Shown in pieces: positions 47,343-59,650 of a DNA stretch of 64,000 bases. The DNA is from Batillaria attramentaria (lineage: Eukaryota > Mollusca > Gastropoda > Batillariidae). The translations under genes and the position numbers were made by a program. The stretch lies in the NCBI GenBank assembly GCA_018292915.2, contig JACVVK020000053.1, positions 242,501 to 306,500 of the forward strand, read 5' to 3'. Numbering within the stretch: position 1 is the stretch's first letter; every line of letters starts with the position of its first letter. The notes beneath the pieces are model-generated. The model searched no databases. It saw only the letters and a list, made by a program, of their open reading frames with translations, and had not been told where the DNA came from.

Positions 47343-47745
47343 CAATAATAATAATAATAATTGTGTATTGTGTGAGGGCTTTACCCAGTTTCTTGAACTG
47401 GCTCAAAGCAATACGAGCTGAACCCAACACGCGCGCTCACGTGTATCACACGCATTCTCTCACACACTGGACATAAACACATTACAATCATGTGGTGCGA
47501 AGTGTGAGCTAAGCTACCTATGTTCAGGAAATTATGATTGCATTTATTTTCAATTCTTGTGGTCTGAACATTTCCAAAGCAGAGGGGGAGGAAGCCGGAG
47601 TACCCGGAGAGAATCCCCCGACAGTCGGTCCGAATGAACGGTGCCAAGTACGTACGAGAAGGTAAAATTCTTCGCCTCAAGTGGGACTCGAACTTGACCT
47701 CTCGCATCGGGAGCGAAGTCGTTTAACCACTAGACCACCGACCGC
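47343..47745 (-). mobile_element. SINE family D, full-length minus copy
   Basis: (AAT)n tail, CACACTGGACATAAACACAT, TCTGAACATTTCCAAAGCAG, GGAAGCCGGAGTACCCGGAG, and head reverse complement TTTAACCACTAGACCACCGA. B-box region CCTCAAGTGGGACTCGAACT is slightly degraded. Confidence 0.92.
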
Positions 47746-48253
47746 CCTAGAAGAAGAAGAAAAAAAACCCTCGAAAATATTTGAAGAGACGTAGAGAACC
47801 CGCTCGTGGGTGTTTAAGCCATAATTCATTCTTCTCCTCAAAAACTTTACAACCTCCTTAACACGTAGGTGCCATCCCCACTAAACACACGCCAAGGCGA
47901 TGAGGGCGTCTGCCAGTGGAAGCCATAAATTATCCAGTTAAAATACGGACAAGCTGAACATTTTGACTGATGGTTTTGCCGCGGGGAATCAATTTTCAAA
48001 CGTGAATAATGTGGTTGGTCTGAAATTCATACTTGTCAGAGGATGATGAAGAAAATGAAAACACACAATGATGCTGACGTCGACGGTAAAGCTAAAAGAC
48101 AGATAAAAATGTGAAGAACTAAATTAAACTGAAATGGAATCAAATTGTATTGAAAACACTTTATCAAGCAGACCTCAGTTTTGAAATCTGGTTCCTGTAT
48201 GTGTCATCATACAGGTTAAAGTCTTAATTAACTATGACAGGCATTTAACAGGA
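47746..48253. other. Unassigned sequence
   Basis: Nothing recognised. Confidence 0.5.
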
Positions 48254-48292
48254 GTGGGTGGGTGGGTGTTTGGGAGTTTAACGTCCTTTTGA
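48254..48292 (-). mobile_element. SINE family C, tail fragment, minus
   Basis: GGGTGGGTGGGTGTTTGGGA then GTTTAACGTCCTTTT, ending abruptly before the rest of the element. Confidence 0.7.
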
Positions 48293-49909
48293 AAAAGTGC
48301 TTGTTGCGGCTAGGGGGACAAGTTGTTCGCTACTGTCCACTTTTTGTCACCGAGTATTTTTGTTTTTTCCCTTCTTAGGTATCACTTAGCTCGGCTCGGT
48401 CTCGGTTAGCCCGACTTGGCGTCGTCGCAGGGGCCTAGAGTTATCGACGGACCCGGAACAGAGTTGAAACAGCCTTGGAGCTTCGAAAGCGTCAGTTTCT
48501 CCTATCTCAGCGGCGTTACGAGATAGAGGTTTTAATTATGTAGAAATGCGCAGTGAATCACTAACACACTATCTCGCAAAATGAAAAGCCATAAAAAAGT
48601 TCTAACGACAAAGCACTTCAGTGTCATAAATTTGATAGGAACATAGGCTCTTCTTCTGGATGACGGTAGATCAGTTTCGACAAAGCTGTGTTATTCTTCG
48701 TGCCTTGAAAAAGGAAGAGAACTTTTCACACGATACTGTTGAGTGCGTAACAGAAAAAAAAACCTGGATAACTGTTCATATGATAACCGTTTCTCGCTAC
48801 CCGACAACATTAGCAGCCCATAGCAGCATTGCTGTGTTTATTGGTTATCATTAGGGTTATTACAGGCTCGTAATAACAATAAAAGCATATAAGTGAAAAA
48901 GAAAACGGACTCGACAGAGATAAGCAGAAACCCCGTAATATCCACGCCGCTGTTTCAAGACAGAAGAGGGGAAACTCAACTGGCACACACACACACACAC
49001 GCACATACAGCCTAGCGGGGTGCAATAATATTCATAGTGCCTGTATACACGTGCTGTTGTGTTTATTAATGCCCCGCTGGGGCCCTGGCAGGGATCAAAG
49101 GACTCTCGGCAGTGTTGCTGTGAGCGCGGGAGGTGGGAGTTATTACAACATCGCCTGCTAACATCCTGCTGACAACTCACTCGTAATAATGCACGCTCCC
49201 CCGGGAACCTCCCAGTGCAGAGCGCTAGGACAACAGTCTCGGTCACCACAGTGGGCGGAACATGTAGCCCGTGCTTACTGATGGCTGGTTAATTAGCTGG
49301 AGTTAAAATGCCCATCGGGTGAGGTACGTGGCTACACTCGGTCCAGATGCGCCACTACCGCTCACAAACAACTCGTTTTGCATTGCGTGAGTACACGAAT
49401 AGTCCATCTCAAGCCGTACACTTTGGGCAGTCTATGGACAAGAACTCCAGAAAGAAAATCAATTCTTTGATAATTCTGTCTTTTAACAGTGAAGACGCCA
49501 TAGACTCGTGAAAAGCTCAAGCAACGAGCGGAACGATTTGTGTGTTCGGGAGAACCAAAAAAAAATCGCTATATTGCTCAAAAGATTTTTTTCCTGGACT
49601 GGTAATTTTAGAAATAAAAAGCGATCACACACGAATAAGCCGGCCGTCAATCAAACGTTGACGTGCCCCACTACAGCAATTTCCCAGGGGACAAAGCAGT
49701 AATTATGATTATGAATCTGGTGCCTTTTATGGGTTCGATATGAATTGTTAATCTTTGCTGCATGTCAGTGATTAAGACAGGCATAGTATTAATACCGGTG
49801 GTGGGTAATAGGACACAACAGCAAACAAACTTTCGTATGACAGTCCTACACATTTCAAATGATGACTGATGACGCTTAAGGAAAAACCAAAAAAACCAAA
49901 CAAACTTCC

Positions 49910-49913
<4 letters not shown>
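48293..49913. other. Unassigned sequence
   Basis: A possible acceptor (TTTTTTCCCTTCTTAG) lies at about 48363-48378, with no clear frame after it. A short (CA)8 at 48985-48999. No gene recognised. Confidence 0.4.

Positions 49914-49955
<42 letters not shown>
49914..49955. repeat. GA microsatellite
   Basis: Pure (GA)20. Confidence 0.97.
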
Positions 49956-49958
<3 letters not shown>

Positions 49959-50607
49959 AATATACTAAGATTTGAGACTTGCAGACAATCGAAACACCAA
50001 ATGATGCAGTAGCCAGGTACCCGCCCCCCACCCCTCCACCCCCACCCACCCCCACCCCCGACCTTTCACACACAGATGCCGAGATGGTCACTACACGATA
50101 TCTTTACTAATACACGTGACGTGCTGAACTGACGTAACACCGGTGCGTAACACTGTGATGATTACGTCACTGGTGACGCGCACTTGACTAAGTTTCCAGC
50201 CAAGAGTGCACTGTGAGACGCGCCATAATTTATAATTTATTCTTCTTTCTAATTGTGTCATGCGCCGATACTGAATCACAGCGATGGACAGCCACAGCAA
50301 ATAAGTGATGTGATTTGAACATTTCAATCGCAGATTCAGCGCATCTTCAATCCGGCCTTCGGCAACTTCTGACCGGATAAATGGAGTAGCCAGCGACTAA
50401 ACCCACATCTACTGCAATCATCTGCTTTTTGTCTGCAGTACACGCGCCATAAGTTGGCAGCAAGTCACCAGAAGCTCTTTACGTTTTGTTTATGGCATGT
50501 GTGCCCGGCCTCTGTCCGTTTCAGTAATGTGTTTTCTATGGGTAGACATAAATTTTGGGCAACGCCCGGTATATACAGCTACCCAACGTGTACCAACGCG
50601 ATAGGGG
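49956..50607. other. Unassigned sequence
   Basis: C-rich 50020-50060; otherwise nothing recognised. Confidence 0.5.
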
Positions 50608-50775
50608 GGAGGTGAGATCGCCGAATGGTAGAGCGTTGGACTTTCGATGCTCGGGTCGTGAGTTCGAATCCCGGCTGGGACAAGTATTTGTGATGGCCTT
50701 TTTCTCGTTGGCCCGTGTTTGATGTCACCCACACTTAGTGGAGAAGGACGTTAAAACTCCCACCTGCCCACCCAC
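50608..50775 (+). mobile_element. SINE family C, well-preserved copy
   Basis: GATCGCCGAATGGTAGAGCG (A-box region), GAGTTCGAATCCCGGCTGGG (B-box region), TTTTTCTCGTTGGCCCGTGT and AGAAGGACGTTAAAACTCCC. Both pol III boxes are intact, so it is among the best candidates for an active or recent copy. Confidence 0.92.
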
Positions 50776-50859
50776 CCCGCAACACGATAGAGTATGGTCG
50801 CTGTAACTGTACTGTGCTATGTAAAACACTACCTGAGAGAGATAGTGGCGCAAAAGTGT

Positions 50860-50900
50860 GCGTGTGTGTGTGTGGGGGGGGGGGGGGTAGTGGGGGGGGG
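50860..50900. repeat. GT and poly-G
   Basis: GT units followed by G-runs. Confidence 0.9.
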
Positions 50901-50937
50901 AGGGTACATTATAGTGTTTTCTGTCCATTCAATTCAG

Positions 50938-51002
50938 GGCGATTTAAAGACGGGGGCACCGGGAAAAGCCTGTACAAATCTTGGTTCTGTCGGGACTCGA
51001 TG
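50938..51002 (-). mobile_element. SINE family C, body fragment, minus
   Basis: GCGATTTAAAGACGGGGGCA ... AAAAGCCTGTACAAATCTTG ... GTCGGGACTCGA fits the minus-strand family C order (GTGATATCAAAGACGGGGCA ... GCCAGCACAAATATT), diverged. Confidence 0.6.
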
Positions 51003-51770
51003 GCGTAAATGTCCCAACATGGTTAAATGCTGACGCCTCGCGTTATCACGACATGCACGGGCTATATGCCGTACTCTCTGCTTCCCCTAGAGAGGGATCT
51101 CCTGCTTTAGATCTATGCATACTGGACAATACACAAAGTCAGTCTAGTGTCATCTGCAAAAAGAGCCTAAGCGGTTATCAAATCCACAGGACTTAGCCCC
51201 TTTTTCCGGCCCACATGACGGTAGAGGTGAGGAATGTCCGTCCGAACTGTCTGCTTATCTACGATGCTAATTTCATGGTCAGCAACACACTTGACCCCCA
51301 ATTATACGGCCAGTTAGCGACAAAGTCAAGAAGATGCCCCAGCCATTAGTACCTCGGGTGCACAGCGGCATCGTCTGCATGTTTACGATGGCTGGAAAGC
51401 GTGCAGAATCCGCCAAAGCATACACCGTGTGCACGTGCCTCTCACTAACTGACCTGACCCTTTGGAAAAAAAAAAACTCGGTGCACAGTCATTTGTAGAC
51501 GTCAGGTGAATGCAGTGTTCATGGTGTTCGAGAGCGCGCTGACCTGTACCTACAAGTTGGTCAGCTGTCAGTAGGGCACCGAACAGAAGTGACCATAGCA
51601 GGGTCATGTACTCACGTGTATTATTGCAAGAATAAGTGTTTCAGAGGAATTTCTGCATGAACAGCATTCCAGACATGGGCAGAAGACTGTTCAGCTGTGT
51701 ATTTCTTCCTCTCCTTGTCTTCTTCTTCCATTTTTTTCCTTCTTGTTTTAATTGTTCTTTTTCTTTTACA
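51003..51770. other. Unassigned sequence
   Basis: Nothing recognised. Confidence 0.5.
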
Positions 51771-51965
51771 GGAGCCGGGATAGCCGAATGGTAGAGCGTT
51801 GGACTTTCAACGCTCGGGTTGTGAGTTTGAATCCCGACTGGTGTCAAATATTTGTGCTGGCTTTGTTTGTTTTGTTTTATTCCCCCCTCGTAGCCCCATG
51901 CCTGTCCAAGTTTGATAAATTATCACCCATACACGGTGGAAAACATTGAACTCCCAAACACCCAG
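51771..51965 (+). mobile_element. SINE family C, copy with expanded middle
   Basis: AGGAGCCGGGATAGCCGAAT, GTTGGACTTTCAACGCTCGG, GAGTTTGAATCCCGACTGGT (B box changed, TTTGAA in place of TTCGAA), CAAATATTTGTGCTGGCTTT, then about 40 extra bases before the tail CATTGAACTCCCAAACACCC. Confidence 0.88.
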
Positions 51966-51995
51966 TCTCTTTTCTTCTTCTTTCTACTCATCAAA

Positions 51996-52136
51996 TTCAT
52001 AATCGAGATCGCATGGGAAGGATGAGGGTTCGAATCCCGACAGAGTCAGAAAATGTACAGCCTTCTTGCAGTGCCCCGGTCTGTGAAATCCCAGTCTTGG
52101 TTAACAGGCGTTTACCAAGACACTCATTCACCCAAC
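51996..52136 (+). mobile_element. SINE family C-related element
   Basis: GGGTTCGAATCCCGACAGAG B-box region, CTTCTTGCAGTGCCCCGGTC, then GGCGTTTACCAAGACACTCA and CACCC. It has the same landmark order as family C with a different tail sequence; likely a subfamily. Confidence 0.5.
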
Positions 52137-52741
52137 CTTCTTCTTCTCTGTGTGACTTCAGTTACTGGCTGGACTGAAGACGAAATGCCAACACACACTG
52201 ACACACTGAGGTAAATTCTCTTGATCGTGAAGATCAGTCTTCCAGCACCCCCGCCCCCTCCTCCACTGACCTTCCCTCCGACAATTAAGCTTTCATTCTG
52301 AGCTAAAAAAAAAAAAAAAAAAAACTGACGAGGACGTACCATGTGCTTCTCCGATTTTGTTGTCAAGATACCATCTGTCATGGTTAATACTAATCGTCAT
52401 GCAGCGCAGAAGGTTTTTGTACCACTGTAGGTGTCGAGAAATAAGAGAGGAGTGGCGTTTGGGTAAACTGCATGCCGGTTTGTGTGAACGCACCAGAAAA
52501 ATCTATAGTTTCTTGGAGTGGTGAACTAGACGAACTTGTGTAAGGTCACGTGGTGCGAGTAAGAGAGACGACTCTGCCTTTCGATTGCAGGTTTATTTTG
52601 CCTGGAAACGTTCTTTGAAAAGTTGTTCAAGTCATATAGTTTACTAATGCGAGACAGTTCCAATGAAATGGACACTGGGCAGACTTGACTGTGTTCGCTC
52701 ATATACAGGACAAAGCTGTCATCGGCCAAGAGCGCGTGCGC
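52137..52741. other. Unassigned sequence with A-run
   Basis: A20 at 52304-52323. Nothing else recognised. Confidence 0.5.
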
Positions 52742-52772
52742 GCACATACGCACACGCACGCACACACACACA

Positions 52773-52825
<53 letters not shown>
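52742..52825. repeat. CA microsatellite with ACGC lead
   Basis: (CA)n with single-base breaks. Confidence 0.95.
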
Positions 52826-53511
52826 TTCTGAATAGCACCATCCGAACTCATGCTTCGTCAACTCCCCCCACCCCCCTCACTGCACCTCAACATAACTATC
52901 CTTAACTCTGGCATCAGGTAAATTCAAGTATAACTAAAAAATGCGACAATGACTCTACAGCTCCCCCCCCCCCACCCCCACCCCACCCCCACCACCACCC
53001 CCACCACCACCCCCAAGGCACGTAGCTTAGAAAAGTTTATGCAGCGACAAAAAAAGCACTCAGCAGAAACACACTGACAGCGACCAACAACAAAAATAAT
53101 CAGGTAGGTATCTGTGCGTAAGGTTGAGGTGAGTATTTCAGCAGCTGTTCCCACCCCCTCACTGCACCTCATTATCTGTCGGCGGCCGACTGGCGACGAC
53201 AGACAGACGCTGGGATTAAACGCCTAACTAGCTAACTACCTTTTCCTGGTGCAACCCCAATCTGAGGTGCAACAGAGGATTATAGTTTCAACAGTCAAAA
53301 CGTAGACATGGGCGCAGGTACCCTAATTGTACGGCGTAGAGTGGGGGGAGGGGGGTCAGAATTCTCATCTTTAGAAGCGAAGGTTTCACCGCACTCACTC
53401 ACTTTGAAATAATTATGTCGTCTCAGTGTGACCTGTGCTGGCGTAAATGCGTCTACAGGTGTAACAGGACAAATTGCGCGCGGGGGTCAAGTTTGGTGTG
53501 TATTTGAAGGA
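52826..53511. other. Unassigned sequence with C-rich tract
   Basis: C/CCA tract 52962-53013. The phrase TCACTGCACCTCA occurs at 52877 and again at 53158, a minor local repeat. Confidence 0.5.
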
Positions 53512-53612
53512 CCACTCTTGGCGAGCGTGCTAGTGCTAGTTTGAAATGATTTTTCGTTGTCCTAAAAAAAGCGTGATTTTTGTATTTGTAGGGCGAGGTG
53601 CACGCGTACATT
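53512..53612 (+). repeat. Short relative of the 24097/25200 repeat
   Basis: GCGAGCGTGCTAGTGCTAGT, GATTTTTCGTTGTCC, GCGTGATTTTTGTATTTGTA, GGCGAGGTGCACGC, in the same order as the first quarter of those repeats. Confidence 0.7.
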
Positions 53613-53662
53613 TCCATAAATGCCGTACCGGAACTAACGAATACTAGTGTCAGTTGATAGGC

Positions 53663-53722
53663 TGTGTGTGTGTGAGAGAGAGAGAGAGAGAAAGAGATGA
53701 TGATGATGATGATGATGATGAA
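53663..53722. repeat. GA and GAT microsatellites
   Basis: (GA)n then (GAT)8, followed by AAACTTTATTTATC, a phrase also present near 63636. Confidence 0.93.
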
Positions 53723-54469
53723 ACTTTATTTATCAACGGTAAACGATTTTGACAGAAATTCGCCAGTTTACAAACTTGCCGTTGCTAATGCTACAGAGAC
53801 TATCTACTGAAAAGAGAGAGAGACAGAGCACACACACACACACTGGGTGTAGCCAGGTCCTCACTGACGGATGGCCTGTACACTCCACTAATTGCTAACT
53901 GTCTCGCATGTCGCCAACTGCCACACTCTGATTGTCAATTTCCTGTCGGTACAATTGCCCGCGCCTCGGGATTTCCACCCGTATGCAAAATACGGCCAGA
54001 GGCAAGAGCTGGGACGAGCTGGGTCATTGGAACAGTTAGCACTCAATGGTAACACAAGGAAAATGGAACGACTACAGACTTTGACAGGAATAGCGATGCG
54101 TCCGTGATACTGGTCCTGCCAAATCATTGACTGGCAGACCCTCGGGCCATTTCGTTTGTAGTTGCCGTTTGAAAGTCTAGTGGTACTGGAGCGTTTAAAC
54201 GTGTATACGTGCATTCATCAACCCCTTACCGTAACTTTCAAGAAAGAAAGATTAATTTAAATCTTAAACCGCACCCCTTCCCCCCCCCCCATCCCCGCAT
54301 CCACCCCCCACCGCCTCCCCCCCAAAGCCAAAACAAACAAACAAACAAACAACAAACAACAACAAAAATGGTTGGTTGGTTGGGTTTAAAGACCCACACC
54401 ACAAGATATGATTGATGACAGCGGTAATGGACAGGTCAAGTATGTGTGTGGATGGGGGGGTGGGGGTGG
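53723..54469. other. Unassigned sequence
   Basis: A plus frame (53892-54107) and overlapping minus frame (53888-54214) are unrecognised. C-rich 54281-54323. Confidence 0.45.
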
Positions 54470-54536
54470 GGGGAGAAGGGACAGCCACCCTGAACAGTCT
54501 AGCTGGACACTATTCAATCTAGCCAAACTGCCAGTT
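54470..54536 (+). repeat. Dispersed repeat, copy 1
   Basis: GGAGAAGGGACAGCCACC ... GAACAGTCTAGCTGGACACT ... ATTCAATCTAG matches 63932-64000. Confidence 0.7.
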
Positions 54537-55368
54537 CGGCCACATGCTATGTGTTTTTGGCAGTGATAGACGAGTTGCACAAACAGACCAAGTGTTACAC
54601 ACGCGGCGGGAGGAAATGGGCGACGTGTTGAAGTAAGCACAATTTCCAACTCCCGTGGCAGGTCGAACTCACACTCCTTTGCACGAAATGGCAGAGCAGC
54701 TGATCAACCCACTAGATTATGTCCCCTCCCCCCCTCTTCCTTCCACCCTCCTCCCTCCCCCCCCCCCAAAAAAAAGACAAAAATAACCACCAAAAACTGT
54801 GTGCAGAATTTCCGAGATTCTGTTTAAAGTTTCCTGTTGAAGTCTTGGCGTTAGGAACAAAATGGTTTTCAGTTTACAAACATCCCACAAAATGAAACCG
54901 GGATGAAAAGAAAGGCTGGTAAAATATTTTTCCCTCGTCAGACCCGTCTCCTCCCAACTTCCTTTGCCATCTGGCTACAAACGCCACGCGCATGCGCATT
55001 ACACGGCAAGATAACAGAACTCTTGTCTTTTCTCCATTTCATTTATCTCCCTTCCTTTTCCATTTCGTTTGGATTGTTTCGTATTCGGCATGACTTTGTA
55101 TACTAACAAACCCGCTTCAAGAAAAGAACAGTTTCTTCTACAACACACGACACCTCCTCCCTCACAAATAATCATGAAAAGGATGTTTTCAAAAGGCAGC
55201 AACGCAGGTTATTGTAAATATTTACTCAAGACTCAACTCGCAATTTCCATCACATTTTTCTTTCCACAAGGAGGACTGTGTGGCACCAGACACAAATATG
55301 AAACAGTTGCACATTGTTTATGTTCAGACTCCAGATTGTCAAAATCTGTTCCTGGCATAATTCGTAAC

Positions 55369-55370
<2 letters not shown>
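54537..55370. other. Unassigned sequence
   Basis: C-run and A-run at 54757-54774; nothing else recognised. Confidence 0.5.
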
Positions 55371-55450
<80 letters not shown>

Positions 55451-55530
55451 GCACGCACGCACGCACTTTTTATCGCAACAAAGAATAAACACTGCACAAA
55501 AGATCATGTTGATGCAGCTCCGATTGGAGA

Positions 55531-55600
<70 letters not shown>
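55371..55600. repeat. CT/CA/ACGC and GT microsatellites
   Basis: (CT)n 55371-55390, (CA)n to 55446, (CGCA)5 to 55466, then (GT)34 at 55534-55600. The two CA/GT blocks are inverted with respect to each other. Confidence 0.96.
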
Positions 55601-55603
<3 letters not shown>

Positions 55604-56462
55604 AACATGGTCGGGGGGTACTCCCGGTGGCCCAGCTGATCACTCTAACACTGATCAACCTCCAATGGCACCAGGCCGGGGACGACGCCATCATCCCCCT
55701 CCCCCCCCCTCACCCCCCTCCATCCTCCTCCATCTCCTGTTCTGTGCATATTCAAAGGTTGGCAATACACTTCACAATAGTTGTTGAAACGACACTAGGC
55801 GCGATAGCCACTCAGTCAGGTGGCCACACCAAATGTTAACAGGTGATGTCAAGAAAACGCACCTGAAGAACTTCCTCAGTTACCAGACACAACAAACGTA
55901 AGGAAAACATCTATTGCGACGTGTGCACGAACATACAGACTGAGCAGACGACAACCTTGCCAAGTACTTCAGTGTAAGAGTGTTTACAACGTGGTGCAGA
56001 CACTTAATGGTTATAGTTCATCAGGCTTTATTCGTTTTGGCGTACCTGTCGCCTTTTTCCGTTCTACATTCAAGACGGTTCAAAATAGACTCGCTCTCAA
56101 AACCGCATAAAGAAAACTGGGTGAGTATAATCGACTATTATCATGGGGAAAGAAATGCCAATTAGATGAGAATTTTTTTGAGTATCTAGTCAACAAACGA
56201 CAAGCATTGTAAGACACAATCACCACTAATGATATTTACGGTTTTCGTGACTTGGCTATGCAGCTAATACAGCCGAAACTTTCTAGGGTGTGCATGCATG
56301 GCTAGCTCAAAAGGTTCACGGTTGGGATAACTACAAAGATATGAGAATTATGAAGCCACTGAAACGTCACCGCTAATGACTGGCGTCTGTTTGTTTCACG
56401 GATAAATGCATAGTATTGACCGGGCATGTAACTGGAGCGTGTCCAGTCCTTTCCTGCATGCG
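55601..56462. other. Unassigned sequence
   Basis: C-rich 55697-55725. A plus frame at 55980-56165 crosses an unused donor-like CTGG/GTGAGT at 56118. No family recognised. Confidence 0.45.
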
Positions 56463-56502
<40 letters not shown>

Positions 56503-56513
56503 CGCGCGCGCGC
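56463..56513. repeat. GT microsatellite with GC end
   Basis: (GT)n then CGCGCGCGC. Confidence 0.96.
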
Positions 56514-57215
56514 AATGACTCACGCAAAATGTCAAACCGCCCTCCCATCATGCGTCCTTCATACAGCCTGTCGCCATATTGTGCATGCATGAATTAACGC
56601 AATATAAATCATGGTTGTTCGCAGGCGAAGAGCAATTGGACCAGATCATTATTTGACCGTACGCTCGATCACAGTTTGATAATAGTATGTGATCATATGC
56701 AGTAACCTGCTGAGCCGTGTAATCCAAGCAAAACAAAACTTTCATACGAGTATTTTGTCAGTGACGGATTTACACACACACAAAAAAAAAAACAGCTTGC
56801 ATTGTCTTAGGCACGGAACTAGCTGAACTCTAAAAGGATAGAAAGTGATTTGGATTATTCACGAACAAAAACGCTGGCTGCAAAAATTACAATAATCTAG
56901 TGCCAGATTTACACGGAGCCACATGTTTGCATGATTTCGCAGAAGTAATGACAACAGAACCTGACTCAGTGACGGTGTCTCAGTAACGAAGAACGCTTCT
57001 ACTGGAGAAGAAAGTGGCCTTTGGATTCAACAGGCGGAAAGATTTTTCAGATTTTCAAGGCTTTATAGACGACCGTCTTCTCTTTTTAAAAGCTGTTGCA
57101 ACTGAACACGTAAGAGGAATGAGGATTTCACTCATCTCAATAATGAGGAGGTTTAATAAACACATGTTATATTTGTTAAACAAAACACAACAAAACCTTT
57201 CCTGCTTTACCTTCA
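56514..57215. other. Unassigned sequence
   Basis: The upstream half of the 57014-57415 frame; no domain. Confidence 0.45.
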
Positions 57216-57360
57216 AACAACACCAACATCAACAACCACCACATCAGCACCACCAACAACAACGACATCAGCACCAACAACAACCACCACATCAGCACCA
57301 CCAACAACAACGACATCAGCACCAACAACAACCACCACATCAGCACCAACAACAACAAAA
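57216..57360 (+). repeat. 48-bp CAN-rich minisatellite coding Gln/His/Pro
   Basis: About three units of CAACAACCACCACATCAGCA + CCACCAACAACAACGACATC + AGCACCAA. Because 48 is a multiple of three, the plus frame 57014-57415 stays open and reads a 16-residue unit QQPPHQHHQQQRHQHQ. The upstream part of that frame has no domain, so a genuine gene is unproven. Confidence 0.9.
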
Positions 57361-58365
57361 GCAAAACAAAAACACGGGACGCACCGAGTACCAGCCAGCC
57401 ATCAAGGACACATAACCCAGACTCACCCACTAGAAAACTGGAACCAGATGACAACCCAGCCACACTCCGCCTCCATCCACAACACGGGGACACAGTCTGT
57501 GACCTTTCGGAAGGTTTAGCCGCGGCATGCCTTCCAGTCGCCTGTCACAATTCTGGGACACATACTTCCAAACTGAGAAAATACTTTGTTGTAAACACAA
57601 TGTTTTGCACCAGTTTTTCCCATAAAATTGCTGTCAGAACTTCAGAACTCCCGCCTGATGTTCGACGTCAAATATTCCCCTTGAAAGCAATATAACGTCG
57701 TCCATGAATTTTGTTTTCAAAATGTCGGTTGCAGGAACAGGCTTGGCTCACCGTTTATGTCGTAACTGTGAATTCGTTTCTGCGTAATGGCGTGGAACAT
57801 TTTTCAACAGAAAAAAAAAAATGATACGGCAATAACAAACCCAAAATAGCGTCACGACAGATGTTACAGTCATCTGTGAACTGTCGCTAAAAGGAAAAAA
57901 GTGCTTGTTTCTTTCTCCTGGAACAATTCTTAAACTTTACACCAAGGATAAGATCTTTGAACAACGAAGAAATGATTTATTACATCACAAGTCGGGTATT
58001 TCTACTGCCGAAAATACTGACTTTGACGTTTGAAACTGAACCGAAAAAAATTCATTTTCAAAACAGATTGGGAAAAAGAAACAACACCCTAGATCACAAA
58101 GACACGAACACCAAATCCATGAGGTCAAAATTTTCCTTTCTGTGCACTTCCTGATAAGATCTGTCACCTAACTCGCTGGAGAAAGCCACCGTGAGTGCAG
58201 ATTCCATACCGCAAGTTTCACTTTCAGTCACCAAGAGCGTCAGTCACGACGCAGAAAGAAAGATCTGCATATTTCGCGAATACCACACACTGTAACACCA
58301 CCCTTTCCTCTAAAAAACAACAACAACTTGAAACTAAGCGACGACCGAGAAAAACAAAAACAGAC
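57361..58365. other. Unassigned sequence
   Basis: Nothing recognised; short frames only. Confidence 0.5.
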
Positions 58366-59262
58366 AATGAAACACGCACAGTGGTTTCTCACACACGACG
58401 ACAGACTGAGTGAGAGACTTGCAGACTGACTGCCACCTTGTACAGAAAATGAAACACGCACAGTGGTTTCTCACACACAACGACAGACTGAGTGAGAGAC
58501 TTGCAGACTGACTGCCACCTTGTACAGAAAATGAAACACGCACAGTGGTTTCTCACACACAACGGCAGACTGAGTGAGAGACTTGCAGACTGACTGCCAC
58601 CTTGTACAGAAAATGAAACACGCACAGTGGTTTCTCACACACAACGACAGACTGAGTGAGAGACTTGCAGACTGACTGCCACCTTGTACAGAAAATGAAA
58701 CACGCACAGTGGTTTCTCACACACAACGACAGACTGAGTGAGAGACTTGCAGACTGACTGCCACCTTGTACAGAAAATGAAACACGCACAGTGGTTTCTC
58801 ACACACAACGACAGACTGAGTGAGAGACTTGCAGACTGACTGCCACCTTGTACAGAAAATGAAACACGCACAGTGGTTTCTCACACACAACGACAGACTG
58901 AGTGAGAGACTTGCAGACTGACTGCCACCTTGTACAGAAAATGAAACACGCACAGTGGTTTCTCACACACAACGACAGACTGAGTGAGAGACTTGCAGAC
59001 TGACTGCCACCTTGTACAGAAAATGAAACACGCACAGTGGTTTCTCACACACAACGACAGACTGAGTGAGAGACTTGCAGACTGACTGCCACCTTGTACA
59101 GAAAATGAAACACGCACAGTGGTTTCTCACACACAACGACAGACTGAGTGAGAGACTTGCAGACTGACTGCCACCTTGTACAGAAAATGAAACACGCACA
59201 GTGGTTTCTCACACACAACGACAGACTGAGTGAGAGACTTGCAGACTGACTGCCACCTTGTA
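58366..59262. repeat. 82-bp satellite-like array, about 11 units
   Basis: The unit starts AATGAAACACGCACAGTGGT and contains TCTCACACACAACGACAGAC, TGAGTGAGAGACTTGCAGAC and TGACTGCCACCTTGTACAGA. Units are almost identical: the first has ACGACGACAG and one near 58562 has ACGGCAG. Since 82 leaves remainder 1 on division by three, minus-strand frames of 78 codons recur every 82 bases; they are artefacts. Confidence 0.98.
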
Positions 59263-59650
59263 TCGCTACAAACACTTCCCACATGTGTCTTCACCCTTCA
59301 AACTGCGACATTCACCGCCAAACCTTTTGGAAAAACGTCGACAGGGGTGCAAGACATCCGCAATGTGCAGAAAGCCCTCAGGCAAGTCTCGTTCCCGCCA
59401 AGTCTGCTCTTGTTGCAAGGTGCACGTTGCGTGCAGGGTGTTTCGCCACCTCGCCCTATCAGGGGGTCTCACGTTTAAACATCGCAGACATTGCCGGGAC
59501 TGTGTAGTTCACGATAGCTCACAAAACGCGTGTAATTAACCCTCTTTATTTCAGTTTCACTTTCTTCAGCCGACGTTATAAATAGACGTAAGAGTAAAAC
59601 AGGTTTTACAGGTCTTCAAGTACCACATATCATCTTTGGTTCGGCTAGGG
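59263..59650 (+). other. Flank of the array with a Cys-rich frame
   Basis: The plus frame 59258-59539 contains RSRQVCSCCKVHVACRVF and HRRHCRDCVVH. Cys/His spacing is suggestive of a zinc-binding tail but fits no family I can name, and the start lies in the array edge. Treated as uncertain. Confidence 0.25.

Noticed and set aside
58240..59284. Ten near-identical 78-codon minus frames
   Set aside because: Artefacts of the 82-bp array, shifted by one frame per unit.
59258..59539. piggyBac-type C-terminal Cys-rich domain
   Set aside because: Cys/His count is suggestive but the spacing does not match and there is no transposase upstream, only satellite units.
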